Assembly: GCA_964420995.1 (NCBI GenBank)
Contig: CAYQUX010000020.1
Location: 22,750 to 86,749 of the forward strand
Direction: 5' to 3'
Source of the DNA: Leptolinea sp964420995
Lineage (GTDB): Bacteria > Chloroflexota > Anaerolineae > Anaerolineales > Anaerolineaceae
DNA length: 64,000 bases
The position numbers and the translations under genes were made by a program. This document shows positions 16,828-23,343 of this stretch, one piece after another. Each line of letters begins with the position of its first letter. The first letter of the stretch is position 1. The notes under the pieces are model-generated. The model saw only the letters and a list, made by a program, of their open reading frames with translations. It ran no database searches and was not told where the DNA came from.

Positions 16828-17778
16828 TTATGCATGGTCCAGCAGATATCTGGCGGTCTTCGAGTCGGTAACCAGGACATTAATAAACTTCCCCCGCAAG
16901 GCACCCAGGATGGCATCGCCTTTGCGAATATCACCGGCGACAGCGATCACCGTCTTAATTTTTCTCAGGGTTGCCAGGTCAATCGCAACGGTACGATCAT
17001 TGATCTCAATGTCCAATCGTTCGCCATCCGCTGAGTAATGTTGGCCGCAAATATCGCCGGCTACTCCTGCCTCCGCCATTTTCTGGCGTTCTTTTTCTGT
17101 AATATACCCGGCGATCTTTAAGCTGTATAAATCGGGATCGATTGTCCCAATGCCAACCAGGGCGATATCCGCATCACCGGCACGGATCAGTGTTTCCTTT
17201 ATACTGCGTTCCTGCAAGAGCGCATCTCGCACCATTTTGTTCTCCACAACCAGTGGTGAATGTAAATGAAGGCAGGTCGCGTTTAGCCGGTTTGTAAGTT
17301 TTTGTGCCAGAAGTGGACCATCGGCCAAATTGTTTTCCAGGCCAGTGGCTCCAATTAATTGGATGACCACCATTCCTTTCATTTCCCGTGGTTTAAGCGC
17401 ATTGATCATATGCTGCAAGGCACTACCCCAGGAGATGCCAATCACCATGTTATCGCGTACGATCTCATTAAAATATTCGGCTACCAGTTGCCCCAAACCC
17501 ACCAGGACATCGGTATACGATTCGTCTTCCGTCACCATGACCTTGGCGGATTTTAGGCCAAACGTAGTAATTAACTCCTGTTCCATCTGGCGCCATGTCC
17601 ACGGATAGTGCACATTAATTTCAACAATATTTCGTTCACGGGCTTCCGCGATCATCCGGGAAATCATGGGGCGGGCAATGCCAGTAATCTCTGAAATCTC
17701 TTGCTGGGTTTTATCCTGGTCATAATATAAGGAAGCGATCTTTGCGAGCAATGCCATCCGAAATTCGGTATTGTCCAT
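16828..17778 (-). CDS. SorC/DeoR-family sugar-responsive regulator
   Basis: The 316-residue regulator has an N-terminal helix-turn-helix (YYDQDKTQQEISEITGIARPMISRMI) and a large sugar-phosphate-binding domain. That domain shows the SorC patterns VGLGQLVAEYF, MVIGISWGSALQHMI and DIALVGIGTID. Members sense phosphorylated sugars and act as activators or repressors. It is transcribed divergently from the microcompartment and sugar cluster, and a good promoter with a flanking inverted repeat lies between them. It is therefore the likely controller of the whole 21-kb cluster, and an intermediate of that pathway is its probable ligand. Confidence 0.9.
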   Translation of the reverse strand: MDNTEFRMALLAKIASLYYDQDKTQQEISEITGIARPMISRMIAEARERNIVEINVHYPWTWRQMEQELITTFGLKSAKVMVTEDESYTDVLVGLGQLVAEYFNEIVRDNMVIGISWGSALQHMINALKPREMKGMVVIQLIGATGLENNLADGPLLAQKLTNRLNATCLHLHSPLVVENKMVRDALLQERSIKETLIRAGDADIALVGIGTIDPDLYSLKIAGYITEKERQKMAEAGVAGDICGQHYSADGERLDIEINDRTVAIDLATLRKIKTVIAVAGDIRKGDAILGALRGKFINVLVTDSKTARYLLDHA

Positions 17779-17901
17779 TCATCACCTTCAAAACGCGAAA
17801 GATTAATTGCACGAACTGTATGTAAATTATAAACCATTAAGATTGAATAAATGTTACTAATAATAATACACAAATGTATCATAAATGCAACAGTATATGA
17901 C

Positions 17902-17963
17902 ATATATCAATACATCTAATGACATGTTGATATATTGACAAATGATTAATCAGAACATATACT
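17902..17963 (+). promoter_or_regulatory. Sigma70-type promoter and candidate SorC operator for the microcompartment cluster
   Basis: TTGACA at 17935-17940 and TATACT at 17958-17963 are 17 bases apart, close to consensus. Just upstream, ATATATCAA (17902-17910) and TTGATATAT (17927-17935) form a nine-base inverted repeat with centres about 25 bases apart. The right arm ends at the first base of the -35 element. This is the position expected for a SorC operator; that assignment is an inference. Confidence 0.7.
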
Positions 17964-18313
17964 ATTGTTATTGAATAAAAATACTCTTTTGTATTCTGGA
18001 GGTGTTCGTAACAAATGAGGGCTTGAGAATGAAAAATTGATCTATCTGGTGATAACCGCGAAATGACCCGGGAAGCGATCCTGGTCTTGATATTCGCAAC
18101 CGGATGGATCTCCCTTTTTTTTCATCCCTGCTCACATTTCCCCTCATAATTTTTTTCATCAGGCTTGTTTCTTTGTTGTACTTTCTTTCTCTGCCTTGAT
18201 GTCATAAAAAACCCGGATTGGTGTATTCCGCATTCATCCATAAAAGAAAACAACGTTCCCCCTTCTCTTTTTTAAAAAGTAATTTCATATATGTGATTGG
18301 AGGTTTCATTTTG
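17964..18313 (+). other. Long 5' leader of the microcompartment cluster
   Basis: About 340 bases lie between the predicted transcription start and the first start codon, long for a simple leader. A GGAGGTG sequence near 17999 is not followed by a plausible reading frame. I find no convincing terminator, antiterminator pair or known riboswitch, so the leader is noted without a function. Confidence 0.4.
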
Positions 18314-19396
18314 ATGGCTACCCCATTGTTGCAAATTGCGATGGATTATACCTCGCTATCCAAAGCCCTGGTCATGGCGGCTCTGGTTGCCCCGGAAGTG
18401 GATATTATTGAAATCGGTACGCCTCTGTGCAAGGCTGCCGGGGTTGAGGCAATCCGTGCTATGCGAGAAATTTGCCCGGACAAGTTGATCCTGGCTGATT
18501 TTAAAACGCCGGATGTGGGTGGACTCGAAGCTACCATGGCTTTTGATGCAGGCGCTGATATGTTTACTGTGATTGGCGGAGCTGCTTTGCCAACCGTGGA
18601 ACAGGCTCTCGCTGTAGCCCGACAACGGGGCAAGGAAATGCTCATGGAACTCACGGGTGTCCGTGACATTCTGGCGCGGGCTGCTGAATGGCGCAAAATC
18701 GGTGTAGATCGAATTGTTTACCACCGCGAGTGGGATGCCCAGTCAGCCGGCCGCGAATGGACGGAAGCGGATAAGGACATCATCCGCAGGCTGATTGATA
18801 TGGGATACAAGGTCACGATCACCGGCGGGATGACTATTGACCTTCTTCCATTTTTCGCTGATTTGCCAGTGTCTGTACTGATCTGTGGCCGGGGGATCCG
18901 CGAAGCCGCCAACCCCCGCGAAGCCGCGCATCAAATGCGTGTGGCGCTTGCCGAACTCTGGTCAAAAACGTCATCCAACATCTCCTCATCGAATGCCGCT
19001 TCACAAAGTTCATTATTTTTCGATCTGGCAGCAAAAGCAATTCGTTATGGCATAAGTGCGATGGGTTTGTCCCTGGTTATCGATGGTCGGGGATGCCCCG
19101 GCTGCGATTCCCCGAGTCGTTTCTGTCTCGGTACGCAAACAGACATCCTGTGTCCTGGGAACCTGTCATCTGATGACATTGTTCGGGGACTTGGACAGAC
19201 GATAACCACAAACGGGGTTTTTGGACGGGTGTCTGAAAATGCTTTTTATCTCGATCCAGCCCAGTTGGGAGAAATTTCGCGTAACAGGGTGATAGATCTG
19301 TTGAACGCCACCGGTACAACCCTGCGGAATTTGGGGTATCCGGTTGATATTAACGCGGGTATTAAAGCCGCGAACCAAGTACTTGGAATTTCCTAG
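18314..19396 (+). CDS. 3-keto-L-gulonate-6-P decarboxylase/HPS-family enzyme fused to Cys-rich domain
   Basis: Residues 1-216 belong to the OMP-decarboxylase suprafamily and are closest to UlaD, which makes L-xylulose 5-phosphate and CO2. E33, D62-x-K64-x-x-D67, E112 and H137 are all present, as is DMGYKVTITGG. The position of UlaD R139 is W140 here. In UlaD, changes at E112, R139 and T169 shift activity towards hexulose-phosphate synthase, so specificity is open. Residues 235-360 are an extra domain I do not recognise, with cysteines 261, 264, 271 and 280 (CPGCDSPSRFCLG), perhaps a metal site or a shell-targeting part. The start at 18314 follows GGAGG. It is the first gene before the shell genes. 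Confidence 0.8.
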   Translation: MATPLLQIAMDYTSLSKALVMAALVAPEVDIIEIGTPLCKAAGVEAIRAMREICPDKLILADFKTPDVGGLEATMAFDAGADMFTVIGGAALPTVEQALAVARQRGKEMLMELTGVRDILARAAEWRKIGVDRIVYHREWDAQSAGREWTEADKDIIRRLIDMGYKVTITGGMTIDLLPFFADLPVSVLICGRGIREAANPREAAHQMRVALAELWSKTSSNISSSNAASQSSLFFDLAAKAIRYGISAMGLSLVIDGRGCPGCDSPSRFCLGTQTDILCPGNLSSDDIVRGLGQTITTNGVFGRVSENAFYLDPAQLGEISRNRVIDLLNATGTTLRNLGYPVDINAGIKAANQVLGIS

Positions 19397-19411
19397 GAGG
19401 CATGAATACAT

Positions 19412-19729
19412 ATGACTACATCGAATTTGCATCTGACAGCATTGGGAATGGTAGAAACAAGAGGGGTTGTTGCCTCGATTGAAGCAGCGGACGCCATGCT
19501 GAAAACAGCCCATGTGACCCTGACAGGGCAGGAAGAGATTGGCGGCGGTTACACCACGATCTTTGTGCGCGGCGAAATTGGCGCCGTACGGTCAGCGGTG
19601 GATGCTGGAGCTGCGGCAGCCAAGCGAGCCGGAGAACTTGTGGCGGTGCATGTGATAGCCCGCCCGCAGGCAGCCCTCGAACCCTTGTTGCCACAGGGTG
19701 TGAAATCCAGCCGGCATAACTCAGACTGA
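19412..19729 (+). CDS. Microcompartment shell hexamer protein (BMC-H)
   Basis: This 105-residue single BMC-domain protein has the signature ALGMVETRGVVASIEAADAM, a lysine-bearing hexamer edge region, and the GGGYTTIFVRGEIGAVRSAV segment. BMC-H hexamers tile the facets of proteinaceous organelles, with pores for metabolites. It follows the decarboxylase fusion by 15 bases and precedes the BMC-T gene. A second BMC-H (21028) shares the same motifs but has an N-terminal extension. Confidence 0.95.
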   Translation: MTTSNLHLTALGMVETRGVVASIEAADAMLKTAHVTLTGQEEIGGGYTTIFVRGEIGAVRSAVDAGAAAAKRAGELVAVHVIARPQAALEPLLPQGVKSSRHNSD

Positions 19730-19745
19730 TCGCGAGGAGAACGAA

Positions 19746-20360
19746 ATGCAACTTAGAACCTACTTACTCATTGATCAGATGCAGCCACAATACGGGGCAC
19801 TGACGGGGAAAACGATGCAAGGCGAGATTCCCGTGGAAGGCATGGCGGAAATTTATATTGAAACTGCGCCAGCTTCCGATATCTATCGGGTTATGGATAT
19901 CGCATTAAAGACAATGGATGTGCGTGCCGGTGCTCTGGCGGTGGAACGTGAATATGGATCATTGGAAATCCACTCCCGCCACCAGGAAGTTGTCAAAGTA
20001 GCGGGGCAACAGGCTCTGGAAATACTGGGGTTGACAGAAAATGACCGGCTGAAACCGGAGATTTTATCCTCTTTGTTAATCTCAAATGTTGATCCATTTC
20101 AGGCACAATTAATCAATAAAACGGCTTTTGGGGGATTGTTGTTGGCAGGCCAGACATTGTGCGTTTTGGAAGTAATGCCCGCGGCATATATCGTTTTAGC
20201 TGCAAATGAGGCTGAAAAGGCCGCGAACATCACGCTGGTTAACTACACACCGCGCGGAAGATCGGGACGTTTATATTTTTCCGGGTCTGATGCCGAAGTA
20301 CGGCAGGCAAGGGACGCGGCAATAAAAGCCATTGAGTCACTTCCAGGGCGAACTAAGTGA
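19746..20360 (+). CDS. Tandem-domain microcompartment shell protein (BMC-T)
   Basis: The 204-residue protein contains two BMC folds. The first is GMAEIYIETAPASDIYRVMD with ALAVEREYGSLEIHS. The second is AYIVLAANEAEKAANITLVN with RSGRLYFSGSDAEVRQA. Trimers of such proteins act as pseudohexamers and often have larger, gated pores. An ACGAGGAG-type site precedes the ATG. With BMC-H and BMC-P encoded alongside, a closed shell can be formed. Confidence 0.88.
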   Translation: MQLRTYLLIDQMQPQYGALTGKTMQGEIPVEGMAEIYIETAPASDIYRVMDIALKTMDVRAGALAVEREYGSLEIHSRHQEVVKVAGQQALEILGLTENDRLKPEILSSLLISNVDPFQAQLINKTAFGGLLLAGQTLCVLEVMPAAYIVLAANEAEKAANITLVNYTPRGRSGRLYFSGSDAEVRQARDAAIKAIESLPGRTK

Positions 20361-20372
20361 GAGGCTTAAAGC

Positions 20373-20711
20373 ATGCGAACCTTCTATACAGAAAGTGATA
20401 TTGATGATCTCGCTGCCAGCGGCATCCAGAAATTGGATGTCGGACAGGGTGTGGTACTTACGGACGCGGCCCGGGAACGGGCTGAAGAGCTGGGCTTTGT
20501 CCTGGTTGCTCCAGGTAGTTCGCCTGTTGAAAAACCCGCGGTGCCTGTCACTTCAAAAGTACAAAGTGCATCTCTCCCAGACCGGCCACAGGGTTGTCAA
20601 CATGAGCCAATTGTTGTTAAAAGCAGCCAGGTTGAAACCACGAAAAGCGGGGGACCGGTAGTGGACCAACTGGTGGAAGCGATAAGCGCGCTGAAGAAGC
20701 GAGGAGGCTAA
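20373..20711 (+). CDS. Small microcompartment-associated protein with putative encapsulation helix
   Basis: The 112-residue protein has three parts. Residues 1-45 (FYTESDIDDLAASGI, GQGVVLTDAARERAEELGF) resemble the N-terminal segment of EutQ/EutT-like and related microcompartment proteins. Residues 46-90 form a Pro/Ser/Thr/Val-rich linker. The last 17 residues (VVDQLVEAISALKKRGG) form an amphipathic helix like the encapsulation peptides that bind cargo to the shell. It has no catalytic motif. It sits between BMC-T and BMC-P genes with gaps of 12 bases and one base. A scaffold or adaptor role is inferred. Confidence 0.6.
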   Translation: MRTFYTESDIDDLAASGIQKLDVGQGVVLTDAARERAEELGFVLVAPGSSPVEKPAVPVTSKVQSASLPDRPQGCQHEPIVVKSSQVETTKSGGPVVDQLVEAISALKKRGG

Positions 20712-20712
20712 T

Positions 20713-21003
20713 ATGCGTATCGCGAAAGTAGTAGGCGTAGCTGTCGCCACCGTCAAAGACCGTCGTTTGGAAGGGGGCAAATGCATGCTCGTGTCAGCTG
20801 CCGACCCAACCGGTGAGGTGCAAGGATTGCCGTTTGTGGCGTTTGATATGGTTGGCGCTGGTGAAGGTGAGCTGGTTTTGATTGTGGAAGGTAGTTCGGC
20901 TCGGATAGCGGCCGGGGATCCCAACCGCCCGGTGGATGCGGTCATCGTAGCGATCTTGGACTCACTACGACACGACGGTCAAATGATGTACCCAAAAAGT
21001 TAA
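20713..21003 (+). CDS. Microcompartment vertex pentamer protein (BMC-P, EutN/CcmL)
   Basis: The 96-residue EutN/CcmL-family protein begins MRIAKVVGVAVATVKDRRLEG and contains FVAFDMVGAGEGELVLIVEGSSAR, the classic pentamer core that caps shell vertices. The C-terminal VDAVIVAILDSL strand-helix is also typical. The ATG follows the previous stop by one base with GGAGG overlapping the upstream gene end, so translation is coupled. Confidence 0.95.
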   Translation: MRIAKVVGVAVATVKDRRLEGGKCMLVSAADPTGEVQGLPFVAFDMVGAGEGELVLIVEGSSARIAAGDPNRPVDAVIVAILDSLRHDGQMMYPKS

Positions 21004-21027
21004 CTTCTATATTCTGGAGACAAAAAT

Positions 21028-21360
21028 ATGGCTCAAACGACAGGTAATTCTGCAAAAAAGATCGTGGATTTGATAGGGGACCAGGCCCTCGGCATGATTG
21101 AAACCCGTGGATTGGTGGCGAGCATCGAAGCGGCTGATGCCATGGTGAAAGCCGCTAACGTGACCCTGCTGGCCAAACGCGCCATTGGTGGTGGTTATGT
21201 TGCTGTGATGGTTCGCGGAGATGTGGGTGCCGTAAAGACAGCTCTGGCAGCGGGCCGTGAAGCGGCTGGTCGGATTGGTGATGTGGTATCCGTCAGGATG
21301 ATCCCGGGTCCACATATGGATCTTGAAGCATTGTTGCCGCCGGTAGCGGCCGCATCATAA
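21028..21360 (+). CDS. Microcompartment shell hexamer protein (BMC-H), second copy
   Basis: The 110-residue BMC-domain protein has ALGMIETRGLVASIEAADAM and GGGYVAVMVRGDVGAVKTAL, preceded by an 18-residue N-terminal extension (AQTTGNSAKKIVDLIGDQ). It is a close paralogue of the gene at 19412. Together the four shell genes give every structural class needed for a shell. It ends 13 bases before the PanB-like gene. Confidence 0.95.
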   Translation: MAQTTGNSAKKIVDLIGDQALGMIETRGLVASIEAADAMVKAANVTLLAKRAIGGGYVAVMVRGDVGAVKTALAAGREAAGRIGDVVSVRMIPGPHMDLEALLPPVAAAS

Positions 21361-21373
21361 CAGGAGGCCGGGT

Positions 21374-22237
21374 ATGAGTGAGCCGGCCAAAATGACTGTC
21401 ACGCGGCTGCAACGGAAAAAACGCAGCGGCGAAAAGATCACGATGCTGACAGCCTACGATTTTCCCATGGCGAAATTTATAAATTTGGCTGGAGTGGATA
21501 TTGTGCTGGTTAGCGATGCTGTAGGCACGGTGGGACTTGGCCGGCCAGAGGCGGTATCGGTGAGTGTGGATGAAATGATATATCACACTCAGGCCGTGGC
21601 CCATGGCGCCGGAAATTCAATGGTTGTATCCACCCTGCCATTTGGAACATACGAGACTGTGGAACAGGCTGTAGCCACCGGAGTGAGAATAATGAAAGAA
21701 GGTCACGCCGATGGGATCCATATGGAGGCGACAGCCGCCGATGCGCCCAAGGTAAAGGCACTGGTGCATGCCGGCGTGCCGGTGATAGGGCACCTGGGGA
21801 TTACCAAACAAAAGATCGTTCGTACGGGAACAATTCAGATACAGGGACGAACAGCGGCAAGTGCGGCTACTGCCGTGGCAGATGCCGTTGCACTGGCGAA
21901 TGCAGGCGCGTTCGCATTGGTCCTGGAATGCATTCCCGATCGCCTGGGTGACATCATCACACGCAGTCTTGAAATCCCAACAATCAGTATCGGCGCCGGG
22001 GTAGGCTGCGACGGACAGGCATTGGTTACCCAGGACATGCTGGGTATGTTCAAAGAGATGTCACCTCGTTTTCTAAAAATCTACCTGGACTTGACCCAGG
22101 TCATCGTTGCAGCACTGACGCAGTTTCGCACTGAAGTGGAACAAGGGAAATTTCCGGGGCCGGAGCATAGTTATTCCATTGATGATGCTGAACTGGCCAA
22201 ATTGCTGACACAAATGCAAAGCAAAGCAACGCAATAA
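21374..22237 (+). CDS. PanB-like ketopantoate hydroxymethyltransferase family enzyme, altered active site
   Basis: This 287-residue TIM-barrel protein is clearly of the PanB family: LTAYDFPMAKFINLAG, VPVIGHLGITKQKI, LVLECIPDR, and a C-terminal FPGPEHSYSI. True PanB uses 5,10-methylene-THF to hydroxymethylate alpha-ketoisovalerate. By hand alignment with E. coli PanB, D45 (here D48), E114 (E118) and catalytic E181 (E185) are kept. The metal ligand D84 is T87 and K112 is H116. The substrate may therefore differ from that of pantothenate synthesis. It lies in the shell operon, not beside panC or panD. An alternative is a normal PanB with tolerated changes. Confidence 0.8.
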   Translation: MSEPAKMTVTRLQRKKRSGEKITMLTAYDFPMAKFINLAGVDIVLVSDAVGTVGLGRPEAVSVSVDEMIYHTQAVAHGAGNSMVVSTLPFGTYETVEQAVATGVRIMKEGHADGIHMEATAADAPKVKALVHAGVPVIGHLGITKQKIVRTGTIQIQGRTAASAATAVADAVALANAGAFALVLECIPDRLGDIITRSLEIPTISIGAGVGCDGQALVTQDMLGMFKEMSPRFLKIYLDLTQVIVAALTQFRTEVEQGKFPGPEHSYSIDDAELAKLLTQMQSKATQ

Positions 22238-22259
22238 ATTTGAAAAGGAGAAACCTATT

Positions 22260-23009
22260 ATGACCGAGTCTTTAAAAGGAAAAGTCGCTGTAATTTCAGG
22301 GGTTGGTTCTGGTTTCGGGAAAGCTACAGCAGAATTATTTGCAAAAACAGACCAGGTTGGTCTTATCCTGATCGACTTCAACGAGAAAGCTTTGCAGGAA
22401 ACGGCTGATGTGTGCAAGGCGGCCGGCTCGAAGGTTGTTGCCCTTCCGGCAGATGTAACTAAGACGGAGACCTTTGAGAAAGCATTAAAAGAGACCGTTG
22501 ACACATTCGGCAGAATTGATTTCCTGATCAATTACGCGGGTGGCGCGCTAAAAGTGGCACCGATTGAGGAAATGGATGATGCGATTAATCGGAAGATTAT
22601 TGACCTGAATCTCACCAGTACAATCGCAAGCTGCCGGGCATTTACACCTTTGTTTAAAAAACAAGGCTTTGGCAAGATTATCAACGTTTCCAGCGTATGC
22701 GACCGCCGCTCATGGCCGGGTTGGTCGGTGTATTCCGCCGCCAAAGCGGCTGTAAATGCGTTCACGAAATGCCTGTACACAGAATTAAGACCGCATGGCA
22801 TTGCTGTCACTTTGCTTGTTCCAGGTGGAGCCAATACCGGATTTCAGGCAGCCGCAGCCGGTGTCTCAAAATTTGAGTGGGATGAAGAATTGGCGTTGCG
22901 GCCTGAACACTTCGCGGACATGGTGTATCAAACCTGCGCTCTAACCAGGGGAGGATGTGTGTCTGAGTTGCATGTCTATGGACTTGCGCAGGATATTAGC
23001 GGTTTTTAA
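22260..23009 (+). CDS. Short-chain dehydrogenase/reductase
   Basis: The 249-residue SDR has the coenzyme motif GVGSGFGKA at residues 15-23, N-Y-A-G-G near residue 90, the catalytic serine region INVSSVCDRRSW and Y-S-A-A-K near residue 160. It is probably NAD(P)H-dependent and acts on a sugar, sugar acid or keto-acid. The exact substrate cannot be read from the sequence. It has an AAGGAG site, 22 bases after the PanB-like gene, and is the last gene before the 334-base gap to the transporter genes. As the only oxidoreductase of the cluster it may balance redox inside or beside the shell. Confidence 0.88.
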   Translation: MTESLKGKVAVISGVGSGFGKATAELFAKTDQVGLILIDFNEKALQETADVCKAAGSKVVALPADVTKTETFEKALKETVDTFGRIDFLINYAGGALKVAPIEEMDDAINRKIIDLNLTSTIASCRAFTPLFKKQGFGKIINVSSVCDRRSWPGWSVYSAAKAAVNAFTKCLYTELRPHGIAVTLLVPGGANTGFQAAAAGVSKFEWDEELALRPEHFADMVYQTCALTRGGCVSELHVYGLAQDISGF

Positions 23010-23343
23010 AAGTTGCTAAATCTCTGGAAGGGTTGTCAGCCACGATGGTTTCGTGTCATAGATCAAATAATGGAATATTACTCAAGCGAAACCATAAATC
23101 CGGCGCAAAGGAGGAGATCAGGAAAGAACAGAAAATTTGAAACCTGAGTCGTGCTTTACCGTCCATAAATAGCTCATAGTGGAAAAAAAGCACGATGCTC
23201 CCGGGTACCAGATTTGCTTGCCAAATATGCAGAAGCGGATACATGTCTGCAAAAATGGTCGGTTGGAAGAGGCATACACAGCTCTTCACCTCATTCTCAC
23301 TATGAGCGAGAACACTATTCCTTAATTTAGGAGGAATTTCGAA
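23010..23343 (+). other. Gap before the transporter genes with an inverted repeat
   Basis: There is no gene in this stretch. ATGGTTTCG (23045-23053) and CGAAACCAT (23087-23095) can form a nine-base stem with a 33-base loop; no T run follows, so it is not an obvious terminator. A separate promoter for the binding-protein gene may lie here, but I cannot define one. The last bases contain the AGGAGG site of the next gene. Confidence 0.45.
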
